Of a DNA stretch of 64,000 nt, positions 1 to 9,961 are shown one piece after another. The DNA lies in the NCBI GenBank assembly GCA_034231615.1, contig CM067298.1, forward strand, positions 34,540,127 through 34,604,126, written 5' to 3'. Position 1 is the first letter of the stretch, and each line of letters opens with the position of its first letter. Source of the DNA: Meghimatium bilineatum (taxonomy: Eukaryota > Mollusca > Gastropoda > Stylommatophora > Philomycidae). The position numbers and the translations under genes are program-made. Below the pieces are notes generated by a model. It saw only the letters and a list, made by a program, of their open reading frames with translations. It made no database searches and had not been told where the DNA came from.

Positions 1-720
1 TAATACCACTACCTGCATCATCTGAAAAAGTGTTCGTTGCGGCATCTCTGCAGATGTCATGATTTTTACTGCACTGGGACTATCCTTAGCTTTCAGAATG
101 ACATTGTCCACATGTTTCGTGAAAGATAGACTTCGATCAAAAGTGATGCCTAGATATTTCATAGTCTTCCTGTCAATGTTGATGCCCATGCAGGTGTCTG
201 CTGGTACTGTGTCTGTGACTATGTTATTGTTCAGCGAGAACCAGCGATCTTTGCCGACTTGGTGTGATTGATGACTGCCTTGTAGTCAGTACACCAGAGC
301 TACAAATGTTATAGATTACTCTGGGCGCCATCAATCATGTCTCTTTTGTTTCTGCCGTGCTTGTACAAAAAGAAGTCATCCGCATATGTTAGCATGCTGT
401 CAGGCTCAGCCTCCTGAAGCTGCGCTATTTTGTATGTGTAGACGTTAAAGAGTACAGGTGATAGTGGCGATCCCTGTTGCAACCCAGGTGCTATAGTTCT
501 GATTTATTATTTCCAGAATCGCAATCTCCGATCCACAGGACTGGACATTAGCACCATTGCTATCCATCGAATTATCCACGAGTCGATGCTGAGTTCATTT
601 AGCAAATGTATCAGCTGGCCAAAGCTGACTCTGTTGTAAGCATTTTCTATGTTGATCTAACGTAGTAAATGCATGCATTTAAAGTTAAAAAGTTAAATTC
701 TAAAATATTAAAGTTAATCT
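1..720 (-). mobile_element. LINE reverse transcriptase fragment (broken)
   Basis: Read on the minus strand, this stretch encodes reverse transcriptase blocks: an INIENAYNRVSFGQL segment near 650-600, LQQGSPLSPVLFNVYTYK near 490-430, and the catalytic YADD at about 386-375. The thumb part (KYLGITFDRSLSFTKHVD) follows towards position 100. Stops and frame changes interrupt it. The motif order and spacing are those of a non-LTR retrotransposon. It probably belongs with the RNase H-bearing LINE whose 3' parts occur near 12090-12960 and 62960-63590, but that link is inferred. The copy runs off the left edge. Confidence 0.8.
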
Positions 721-1458
721 ATTATAAAGTCGGCTCGGTATCAGAGTTGATTATGGCACGGGAGAAGGTCACCAACCGAGTTAATTGACTACACAAGAGA
801 CAAACATTATCGCCTACGCCATTCGGCATGGCACTTGATTGATTGACAAAGTGTAGTGATACTTTACAAACGCTCTGTATATTTGAAGTGTAAGTTTGTT
901 TAAATGTGAGTATTACTTCTCAATAAAACTTCACCGAGTACTCAATATCAGATATCAAGGAAGAATATATTGTATAGGTTGTCTCCCTTTGTGGAATGTC
1001 GTTCTCACTGCCACTACAAGCTGTCTCGATTACTCAGTGCTAGATTTTTTTTTAATGTTTAATATCCTGTGTCCATCGACATTCTGAGAAGCCTCTTTTT
1101 TTATTTTTCCTGAAACCTGTCCTTCTAAGACTAGTTTTTCTAAGTCATTCTGTCACTTTACATGTCTTAGATATGTTAGATTGCTTTTTATGGTTTTCAA
1201 ATATCAATATTCTTTAAATTCAAGTTATTGTGGTTTTTTTTCTGTAGGGGTGTGAGTTGGGCTTTTATCTGTCCTTGATTTTTTTAGGTCCTTTCTATAA
1301 CGTTTCATTGCACATACCGATATTATATTTTCCGTTGTTAGTGGTATTGCCCAAGCGTCTTCGAAAATGTAAGTTCATAATGATTGCAACTTTGTTTTTC
1401 TGTTTGTCTCTTTTATGTCCTATGTGTCCTTTTCATCTATGTTGCTTTTCTGTAGAGC
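721..1458. other. No gene seen; AT-rich spacer
   Basis: No convincing coding exon, RNA gene or complete repeat is visible. Short T-runs and low-complexity sequence dominate, and the short open frames have no recognisable motif. It may lie in an intron of the lengsin-like gene, whose later exons must be further left. Confidence 0.5.
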
Positions 1459-1650
1459 CAATCTCCTTAAGTTTTCTATTGAACAATCTCCTTTAGTTTC
1501 TACTCAACAATCTCCTTTAGCATTCTATTGAACAATCTCCTTTAGTTTCTACTCAACAATCTCCTTAAGTTTTCTATTGAACAATCTCCTTTAGTTTCTA
1601 CTCAACAATCTCCTTTAGTATTCTATTGAACAATCTCCTTTAGTTTCATT
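1459..1650. repeat. Tandem repeat, about 25 bp half-units alternating in a 49 bp unit
   Basis: About eight half-units, each opening CAATCTCCTTWAG, alternate between a version ending TTCTATTGAA and one ending TTCTACTCAA. This gives a higher-order unit of about 49 bp. It looks like a minisatellite with no coding meaning. Confidence 0.85.
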
Positions 1651-2028
1651 TGAAAAAATTTTCAGTTCATTAAATTAAGGGAATATGTGTCCGCTATCCA
1701 AATTTTTTATATTATGCGTAATTTCATAAAGCTTCCATGACTTGAAATTAAAGCAACACAGCTTCTGCTGCCAATGAATCAATTTGCGCGCAACGAATTT
1801 ATGGAACACAATTCCCCCCCCCCCCCCCCGACCACTTCCTTTTTTGTCTTTTGTTAATAGTAATTTGAGACATAAATTCTTTTATGTTGACATTCATTAT
1901 TTTGGTCTTCCTTCCTTTGAGAACAATATTTTGGCTGATTTTGAATATGTTATGTAGAACCCTAATCCAATGTACTTGAACAGGTCTAATTTTCATCATT
2001 ATCACCGTTTCGTTTTCTAGTTACTCAC
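1651..2028. other. Intronic sequence with a C-tract
   Basis: A run of more than ten C residues sits near 1815-1830. No glutamine-synthetase-like coding sequence is recognisable here. The minus-strand open frame at 1799-2005 has no family motif and is not called a gene. Confidence 0.4.
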
Positions 2029-2205
2029 CTGACAATTCTCTAGAACATTAGTAGAACCCCATTTGTCCACGTGACCAAAGTACTTTTTGCTCTGAGATTC
2101 TCGTATGTTAAATTCGATTTCAAATGCAGATTTTATGGTTAGTCCGAGCTCAGTCCGGAGTCGTTCCACTTGTATTTCTGCTGCTGTTCGTGGTGTCGAT
2201 GTGTC
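2029..2205 (-). CDS. Lengsin-like gene, coding exon 4
   Basis: The acceptor TTCTTGTGCAG| and donor CAG|GTGAGT bound 59 whole codons. This is the start of the catalytic-type domain, with the clearest family match (PRTAAEIQVERLRTELGL, then FEIEFNI). Confidence 0.8.
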
Positions 2206-4462
2206 CTGCACAAGAATGTTCATTCAATAAAAAGTAATAGTTTCACGAGGCAATGGCATTGTAAAATTATAACAGTTTTTAACAATTTTCTTTTGGATGG
2301 GGGTTGATTAATATTACAATGCAACAGATTGTATATATATATTATAATATTAGTATATTACATAAGAATTTGTTTAATATATAGTTATGACATCCCAAAG
2401 TAACATGCACTGGAGAAGAATAATTGCATATCTTTTTCTTCCAAGTTCATTCTCAAACTCCTTCATATTATCAGGATATAGTCCGGAGAACGGAATTCGT
2501 TGTGTCATTGTTTACAGTATAGTTGTGATATCTGCGCCTTTTCACCTGACACATATTTCAATATACTTCTGGATCACTGTGACTTTATGTGGGATGAGAC
2601 AGCCAACTCCACCCCAAAACGTCGTTAATCGCCTCGTGCGACATTCATGGAAGGTAAATAGTGTTTCTATTATTTGCTCCCCTTTCAGGTCTCGGCAACA
2701 ACTCTTTTTTTAATTCTTGTCTCAATCTCTCTTTCTCTCGTCGTCTGTAAAAATGCTTCAAAGATAGTTACACTCCTGAAAATATTACATATTTACATTT
2801 CTGAAAAATATGACATCTGAATATATTACTCACCAGTAGACCATCCATATTTTCCAAAGCACAAGTAACTTCGCAAACCTTGTATTTATCTTGACCCATT
2901 TTTGAACATGGTTTAAGAGTATCTACCAATGGCTTCAGATACTTGTTGCCATAGTTACAATTCTCTCCAAAATCTGCATGCACAGTAATATCACCACGGA
3001 TACCAAAAAAGCATAAACCTGTCAACAGTTACAGTGTCATTTAGTCACTTCACTATTAAGTGTACATAAACAATAGAAAGCTGAAAGTGTCAACAGTAAC
3101 AGTGTCATTTAGTCACATCACTATTAAGTGTACATAAACAATAGAAAGCTGAAAGCCCATAGTTAATGAAGGTTGGGAATTGGCTCCCCACCACCAACCC
3201 CCCCCCCCCCACCCCCACCCCTCCAGTTTGAGTCAGAACTAAAACTTGAGAAATTAAACTGCCTATTATATTGCCAGACTTCTTGACAATTTAATGTCAG
3301 ATAATTGAATATCTACAGTCTAATCATACTTTACGGGTAACGGAATCCATTTCTTATTTTCATTGAATACAAATGCTATAGATTTATTTTTAATACCAGA
3401 ATATATTAAAGAATTAATCAAACCAGGTGGTAGTTCAATTTTAACATGTTTTAGCTACATTTAATTTAGAACAATAATATCCATCTTTTTTTACCTTTCT
3501 TAGTGAACCCATCAACATTTTCTAAATCATCATCTAGATTCAAAGAATAATTACGCAAAGACTGAATTGTTGTAGAAGAATCATCACACACAGATCCAAA
3601 AATATCTACATGCATTTTTATAGGAATGAATTTAATATTGATTGAAAGTTATTATCATTAGATACTTCTTTTAAAGTGTCAGCGCCCATGTCTGACATTG
3701 ATAGCAGAGTGTTATAAAATACTGTTTATCATCTGTCTCTTGACTTCCATCGTGATCTTTTGGTTGAGCAGTAATGGTGATAACCTGTATGTCACTAAGT
3801 TTACTTTCTGACATCTTGTCTCAATCTCTCATATTGTCTAATTTTCCGTTGTTTGTGAATTATACTTCCCAGGTATTTAAATTCAGAGCTTTGTTTCACT
3901 TTAGTTTTGTTTATTGCTATCTTCACTGGATTTGGTGACTTGCTGTAGTATTATTTACTTCTTAAAATGATGCGTATGTATGCGCGTTTGTGTTGAAGGA
4001 ACCCGAAAGGGGAGCAATGATAAATAACACTGTATAATTTTCATGCATGTCGTAATAAGCGACTAAGGAGGTTACCGTGTGGAGTCGGCTGAAGCATCCC
4101 ATATAGGGTTTAAGTGACCCAGAAGCAATGCTAAAGTCGGATGTGTCAGGACGAACGGTCCAGATATTACTGTAACGCTATAAAAATGGCAATGCGTTCA
4201 ATTCTCAGTACTACATATTGTTGACCTGCAGATGTTTGAGAATGAACGCAGAAGAATAATATTTATGAACATATAGCAACATATTATGAAAGCGACAACA
4301 ATAACATGAAAATAAATATTGCTCACCGCCGTAGAGTCCCAGCCCATTTTTGAGAATCCCTGGCATTCTCTGTTTAGACATCATGCGACCTTTAGCGTCA
4401 CCGTGAACATCATGTATCAGCAATTTAACAAAGTCAAAGTCATCAATAGATGGAGACTTCAT
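2029..4462 (-). CDS. Lengsin-like / glutamine synthetase-fold protein, 5' four exons (partial)
   Basis: Four coding exons join in phase: 4462-4327, 3605-3495, 2973-2834 and 2205-2029 (136+111+140+177 bp, 188 codons). The ATG at 4462 has A at -3 (ACAATGAAG); the frame stays open a little further upstream. Exon 1 carries FVKLLIHDVHGDAKGR, the N-terminal beta-grasp of the glutamine synthetase family (compare lengsin FIRFEATDLHGVSRSK). Exon 3 carries YLKPLVDTLKP, where the family has PDLSTLKPLPW, so the usual Trp is missing. Exon 4 carries STPRTAAEIQVERL then SAFEIEFNI, matching lengsin SPRYIAKRQL...SAFIYDF. The Glu-x-Glu (E158, E160) that binds metal in true synthetases is kept. Lengsins of this fold lack synthetase activity; whether this protein is active cannot be said. 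The donor after exon 4 (CAG|GTGAGT) means the gene continues beyond the left edge. Confidence 0.75.
2431..2706 (-). repeat. SINE-like family A copy
   Basis: Matches the window's family A consensus from the end reading TTCTCAAACTCC through CCTTCATATTATCAGGATATAG to GCTCCCCTTTC. The family's sense strand is defined by its terminal GAA-rich tail, so this copy is antisense to the plus strand. It lies in intron 3 of the lengsin-like gene and is clearly diverged. Confidence 0.8.
2834..2973 (-). CDS. Lengsin-like gene, coding exon 3
   Basis: The acceptor GCATGCAG| starts in phase 1 and the donor CTG|GTGAGT ends in phase 0. The exon encodes FGENCNYGNKYLKPLVDTL and onward to KYKVCEVTCALENMDG, aligning with the PDLSTL...V-C-D region of the family. 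Confidence 0.7.
3021..3156. repeat. 68 bp tandem duplication
   Basis: Two nearly identical adjacent 68 bp units, each starting GTCAACAG and ending GCTGAAAG (3021-3088 and 3089-3156). They lie just outside exon 3 of the lengsin-like gene, in intron 2, and are probably recent given the few differences. Confidence 0.9.
3495..3605 (-). CDS. Lengsin-like gene, coding exon 2
   Basis: 111 bp flanked by ATGTAG| and G|GTAAAA, phase 1 at both ends, so it fits between exons 1 and 3 with or without skipping. It encodes 37 residues including SVCDDSSTTIQSLRNYSL. I recognise no domain in it. The assignment rests on splice signals and phase; the acceptor has a weak pyrimidine tract. Confidence 0.55.
3990..4255 (+). 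repeat. SINE-like family A copy
   Basis: Sense orientation: GAAGGAACCCGAAAGGGGAGC at the head, GTCGTAATAAGCGACTAAGGAGG, then TTTGAGAATGAACGCAGAAG at the tail. It lies in intron 1 of the lengsin-like gene. Confidence 0.85.
4327..4462 (-). CDS. Lengsin-like gene, coding exon 1
   Basis: Encodes residues 1-45 and ends in phase 1 (GGC G|GTGAGC). The DVHGDAKGR block identifies the glutamine synthetase N-terminal domain. Confidence 0.75.
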
Positions 4463-4884
4463 TGTGGCAGTTCTTCTAGCGCTGGAGTACAAATGAGTAC
4501 AATCTTTCAGACAACTCTTGTACTGGTGTGTGGTAGTACGTGTATGCTATTATCAGATGTGTGTTAAGTATATCAGTTGCATGAACATCTTTCGAGATAC
4601 TTTGTTTTAGTTTCAGGTTGCAGAATTCAACCGACATGAATAGTCGGTCTAACATGCACAAGCCCGAAGATAATTGGGTGACAGTGGAGTTTATAAACCC
4701 TTTCCGTTAGGATGTTGGAACGTGACATATTGAACTAGGAAGATGACCAAATATAGGACTAACCTAACCCCTCCTCCTTTTTTCCTTAATTATTTTCAAA
4801 AGAAAATGTAATTAAAAACACCCACGCAAACGAAGAAATGTCATTGTTTAGATAACAACGCCTCTATATTCATAAATAATGCAA

Positions 4885-5090
4885 CCAGCCATACATGTCA
4901 TAGGAGGCAACTAAGGAGAGTTGGAGCTTAGGTTTGCTACCGAATCCCGTAGTAGGTCCAAGTGGCACAAGTCCTACTGAAGTCAGATCTGCTTGTGACA
5001 ACGAAGACATCACAGCCATACTGTAACCAAATATGCACTCCGTTGTTACATCACAAGCTGCTACAAGGAAGGACTTTACGAACTAACACA
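4885..5090 (+). repeat. Degraded SINE-like family A copy
   Basis: Weaker match to the family body: CATGTCATAGGAGGCAAC, then ACTAAGGAG, a GAAGTCAGAT block and a diverged 3' half. It is upstream of the lengsin-like start codon. Confidence 0.5.
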
Positions 5091-5389
5091 GAATAAAAAG
5101 AGGGAAGTATAAGAAGAATAAGACGCATACCTGATCAACAACCCATTGATTTTGTTGTTGTTACAACTGACTGCATACTCTTAGTGGAACAAGTATTCGA
5201 TTATTAGTATTGTTGAAAGTGGAAGCATCACTAATACATCCAATTGCATTACCTACACAATGTAAACGATAGACTTCAAAACATGAGAAAGTTCGTGCGA
5301 GTTATTTGTGAGCCAGGCATACTGTGGTGTTCTACCTAAAATGAAAGTGATCTACTTAGACGCAGTTATAGCTTGAAAAATGGTAATAT

Positions 5390-5790
5390 AGTTTTGCTAA
5401 TTACTGGGGGAAAACACAAATCGACGTATCGTCCAATAGGCCTTTATCAAGATTACACGCATATATATATTAAAAAACAACGAGCAGAAACGACACACTG
5501 ACGATCACTTGGTCTAACAAAATGTTGAAATGACCAGAAGGATTGATATTAGGTCAGTGTTGACACAAACAGGAAATATGCAAAAATACATCCAATTACA
5601 TGTGAAAACGAGACAAATACGGAATAACGTGATATCATCCATACGTCTGGCGCTCACTGATTCCACCCGAAAGGATTAAGAGTGCCAAATGCATATATAT
5701 GAGTTATCAAGCGCGTTACGAGTCGTTCGTTAGAGAGGCACACCTTAATGACCGTCACCTGAATATCGTGGACGTCCGATGGTCTGTGCC
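5390..5790. repeat. Dispersed repeat family C
   Basis: Shares a colinear pattern with 55095-55450: GTTTTGCTAAT, then a CGAC-containing block followed by AGGCCTTTATCAAG, an AACGA-rich stretch, and GATATCATCCATAC. The wording (GGTCGAAAC...AAGGCCT on the reverse) resembles the region just 3' of some Penelope-like retroelements, but I see no coding part here. Confidence 0.6.
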
Positions 5791-6629
5791 ATTGAAGTGG
5801 ACGTCGACAGGATAACTCAAACGATATTTTATACTGTATAGGTGTTAGCAAAATGGATCCACAAGTTCAGTAATAGACGCACCAATATATATGTCACTGT
5901 GGAGCGCTTTATAGACAACGGCATAGATTACGCTGCGAGACACACATGAGAAACTCTCTTCAATGGTCTTTAAGTATGTGACATGTTTCATATATGCCAC
6001 TGCAAAGTTATGTGATAATATCCACATCAAATTAATTTAGAGTTTTTCTTATGTCTGCTGTTATGTTGTCGGAGCTTGCAGCCTTTCCATATTTTATTTA
6101 TTTTATTGCATTTTTCTACTTCTGCTTTCTGTATTGTTGGTCCTTTATTGTTGTGATTTGTAGGTTTTTTTTTGTTCCGTTGGTCGTCAAACAATTAATT
6201 AGGACTTAGATACAACTGTCTTAATTAATTAGAATTGACAATGTTTCATGAAACAAGAGCATTACAGGTGATTCAACAAAGGAGGAGGCAAAAAACACAA
6301 TATATTCTACAGAATAACCTACTGTACCATAACAGAAAATAAAAACTGTGTTCATCTGAAACTTTCCTGAAATTTACAAGATCTTCCTTCTCCTCTTTTC
6401 TTGTCTACAACTATAAAAATTGTTCAGATACTACCCCCCCCCCCCCCTCCCGCACCCCAATTGTTGACGCAATTTATGGACAGCCCCTACGGTTTTTGTT
6501 GTACCCATAATTCAATATTTTGCTCTGATGATATTACGTCACATTTCAATTTCATCTTATGTCATTTTGTCATATTTTACACATTTTATTCTTCGCAAAC
6601 CAAATTTTGGGGAAATTATTTCCCGAGTT
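5791..6629. other. No gene seen
   Basis: AT-rich sequence with a C-tract at about 6424-6438. The open frames here are short and lack family motifs. Confidence 0.4.
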
Positions 6630-7160
6630 ATACATTTTCTAACTCGGTATAATAACTTAATCATACATTTTCTAACTTGGTATTATAACTTAATCATACA
6701 TTTTCTAACTTGGTATAATAACTTAATCATACATTTTCTAACTTGGTATAATAACTTAATCATACATTTTCTAACTTGGTATAATAACTTAATCATACAT
6801 TTTCTAACTTTGTATAATAACTTAATCATACATTTTCTAACTTGGTATAATAACTCAATCATACATTTTTTAATTTGGTATAGTAACTTAATCATACATT
6901 TTCTATCTTGGTATAATAACTTAATCATACATTTTCTAACTTGGTATAATAACTTAATCATACATTTTCTAACTTGGTATAATAACTCAATCATACATTT
7001 TTTAATTTGGTATAGTAATTTAATCATACATTTTCTAACTTGGTATAATAACTCAATCATACATTTTTTAATTTGGTATAGTAACTTAATCATACATTTT
7101 CTATCTTGGTATAATAACTTAATCATACATTTTCTAACTTGGTATAATAACTTAATCGTC
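6630..7160. repeat. 33 bp minisatellite, about 16 copies
   Basis: The unit is roughly ATACATTTTCTAACTTGG plus TATAATAACTTAATC. A variant with TTTTTAATTTGG/TATAGTAA recurs at intervals, so there is a higher-order pattern. The period is a multiple of three and the unit lacks stops in some frames, so long frames appear on both strands (IIHFLTWYNNL or KCMIKLLYQVR repeats). These are treated as by-products, not proteins. Confidence 0.95.
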
Positions 7161-7480
7161 AAGAACGAACATAAGGTTTCCCGTTTGTAGATTCTGATAG
7201 TAAATACACTTTGATGTCATTTTTCTTCTTCCGTGATCTATTTGAGTTATACATCTAATCATGAACAAAACCCTCATGCATAATTGTTACATTAATTAAC
7301 TTACAAAGTCGGAACAGCTGGCGGTATATGCTTACTGAACCATATCTGGCAAAGTTATAATTTATACCAATATGAGAATTAGAGCAAAACGGTTATGTTA
7401 GAAAAAATTTGACAAGTTAATAGTTAGAAATGTTTTCATATAACAGCGAAGGCATATGATTTAGCGTATAGTAGTGATGA
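7161..7480. other. No gene seen
   Basis: Spacer between the minisatellite and a LINE fragment, with nothing recognisable on either strand. Confidence 0.4.
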
Positions 7481-8570
7481 AAGCGATGTACCAGGATACA
7501 AGGAAATCGGTAAACATATGGTGTTTCAACTGTTCAGGTGCATTGTTGATGTTGCTACTATTTCTGCGTCTGGAAACCAAACTTAATATATACCTCGCAG
7601 TCATTCTGCCTTCGCTGCTACACGCAGCTGAACCCTATTTGTATAAGCTAGGCATGTAAGGCAACTTTAATTCTTTTCACCTGCTGTGCTGAGAAAACTT
7701 CTTGGTGTGCGTTGGTAGGATCCAATTCCAGACACGGAGATTATCGAAATAAACGAACATAGACAGCATCTATGTTGACCTGCCCTCACTCAACTTCGTT
7801 TGGTCGGTCATGTTGTCTGTATTTCCTAAGAGAGTGTTCTACTGTGAATTGTGTGCAGGTAATAGTTCTAGCTGAGGTCAGAAGTAATTCTTCAAGCACT
7901 ACTTGAAGACACATCTCAAGCATTGCAGGATTAAGCCACACTCTTGGGAAATCACAGTTCTTCACCGTCCACTCTGGAACAGTCGGATCAGAGCGGGTAT
8001 GACAATGTCTGAACAGAGTAAAACATTACATGCTATTCAAAAGAGTTATATGTAGATAGAGAATGAGGTCCGACAAGAGAGTGAGGGCGATGCTTTGCAC
8101 AACTCTTCCTCACTTTAATCAAAATCCCCAGTGCAAGTCATTTTCACATTCACGAAAATTCACCCGAAGGGAAAAGCTTTTCCCACTTACTCTAGGAGCA
8201 TGGAATGTTCACATCATCACCTGCAAAGATAATGCTCCATGGTGAGCTGCAGAAGGGCATACAATCTCAAGGTGCCCAAAAGAAGAGCTAGAAAGACACA
8301 CTAAAGACCTTTCTAAAAGCTTTTGAAATAGACCAAGATACATGGGATGAACTTGCACAAAAAAGAGCTACATGTCAATCTACAGTCAGAAAATGCGCAG
8401 CATCTTGTGAAGTCCAACAGCTCAACACTGTTGATAGAAAGTCACTGGTATGCAAAAAACCGTCTACAGTGGTCATTACATGCCCGAAATGTCCAAGACT
8501 ATTTGCGGCGGAAAAGGGCTTATTAACCATTTACGAACTAATAATCAAGGACATAATACTAACTGAATTT
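7480..8570 (+). mobile_element. LINE 3' part, zinc-finger type (broken)
   Basis: Reads KLNIYLAVILPSLLHAAEP near 7590-7640 (family: TKLKVYRAVVLPSLLY-CE), then PIPDTEI and a GHVV motif near 7710-7815, typical of LINE reverse transcriptase C-termini. Near 8240-8400 are GELQKGIQSQG-like and W-DELAQK-like blocks. Near 8478-8520 a C-x2-C finger (ITCPKCPRLFAAEKG) matches the C-terminal finger of the LINE at 42735-43215. Several stops and frame changes are present, and 7860-8040 may be a second fragment. Confidence 0.7.
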
Positions 8571-8870
8571 TCAAAAGTGGATGTAACAAATGGTCATCAT
8601 CACTTGTGATGGACGAACAACAAATTCAAAAGAGCCAAACACGTAAGGACAGATAAGACTGTATTCTCTCAGCTCATGGGTTCTAAATTCCTGTTCACAT
8701 TGCAATCCTTCAGAGTACGAACTGGACTGATAAACTTGCAATCCTTCAGAGTACGAACTGGACTCATAAACTATCTGAGGACTCACAAACAAATCAAACT
8801 AAACTTGATCTTTCTTAATAATGTGCGCATCTTCTCTTGCGACCGAGGAACACCATCATAATCATCATTT
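8571..8870 (+). mobile_element. LINE zinc-finger tail fragment with 36 bp duplication
   Basis: The frame reading SFRVRTGLIN then YLRTHK resembles the LINE C-terminal finger (family: F-A-R-I-G-L-I-S-H-L-R-T-H). The segment encoding LQSFRVRTGLIN is tandemly duplicated at 8700-8735 and 8736-8771. Confidence 0.55.
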
Positions 8871-9055
8871 CTTCGTTTTCTCTAGCAGAACTTCTAACAT
8901 TTAACTTCGTAGCTAATATTTAGCTTCGTAGTTGTAGCTATTCGAACGTATGTTCGCTTTATTCTGTTTACATCATGATGTCTGCAATAGCTGCCTCCTC
9001 CATCTAAAACAGATCACGACTGCAATAGTTATCCGCTTTTATTTATCAGATCATG

Positions 9056-9290
9056 ACTGAAATAGATGCCCGCGTCCATCTATATTTTCACGGAATGATT
9101 TGCTGCGATATCTGCAGCTTTCATCGTGACACATTCTACTTCAACATGGTTACTGGGTCACTGAGGGACAACCAATTTCACTCCATAACCTCCGTCGTCG
9201 CCTCTTACGATATGCTTCTTACGAAGGTAAGCAGTGTCGGTATTCTTTGTTCCCATTTCGAGACCGGGGAACACACAGGCGTAAGCAATA
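9056..9290 (-). repeat. SINE-like family A copy, partial
   Basis: Contains CCTCCGTCGTCGCCTCTTAC, GAAGGTAAGCAGTG and GAACACACAGGCG, the 5' half of the family read in reverse. The other half is degraded. Confidence 0.7.
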
Positions 9291-9294
9291 GTTA

Positions 9295-9961
9295 AAGATA
9301 GGAGAAGATGGAAGAGGTTTATTAAGAACCTATTTTCACAGGGAGTGAAAGGTGAATAGACAGATGTACTGGTATGAAATTAACAGAAGAATAACATGGA
9401 AAAAGCAAGCAAACATCACCCCCTTACATTATGTATTACAGTGAAAACGCTGCTACTTGTATAGAGGCAAAGAATGTGAATTGAAAACAGTACCAAAACA
9501 TAATCATTGCCACAGAATGAATTACATACACAGATTAAATACACAGAACATAGAAATGGGGGAAGCAATTAGGGGCCTACACATTCGTAGATGTAACTTA
9601 AATGTTAATAACTGGTACACCTTGGGGGGGGGGAGAGAATAACGCTGTAACATGCACTAATTGCATTGTTACGCATACTGGGAATTAGACATGAATATTT
9701 CTTCACAAACGTAAGTTACATGGTCGACCTTGACAAGGTTGAAACTTTTATGAGAATAACTCCATTGTTCACTACTAACATTTTATTACATTACGTTGCT
9801 TAAATTGACTTAAAACTATCCGTATTGAATATCCTGCATATGTCCAAGTTTGAGGCAAAATAAAATATGATTTAAATGCTTTATTCCAATGTGCTTTTTA
9901 TAAGTCTTTTATATGTCAAACCCGTTTGTCTGCAGAGCTATTCCACAATCAGTATTTTGTG
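9295..9961. other. No gene seen
   Basis: AT-rich; a G-run near 9626-9634. No recognised gene or repeat. Confidence 0.4.

Noticed and set aside
1459-1650. Regular direct repeats as a possible CRISPR array
   Set aside because: The genome is eukaryotic, units are directly adjacent without unique spacers, and no cas genes exist. The same applies to 13968-14095.
2206-2223. ATG at 2223 as a gene start (MNILVQDTST)
   Set aside because: The sequence before DTSTPR is an intron end with a TTCTTGTGCAG acceptor; the exon starts at 2205.
4463-4492. Upstream start for the lengsin-like protein
   Set aside because: The upstream frame would start with TTG (position 4492), which is unlikely in an animal gene; the ATG at 4462 is preferred.
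6528-7190. Long reading frames with 11-residue repeats on both strands
   Set aside because: They come from a 33 bp minisatellite; identical-looking frames on both strands and no flanking gene structure argue against a protein.
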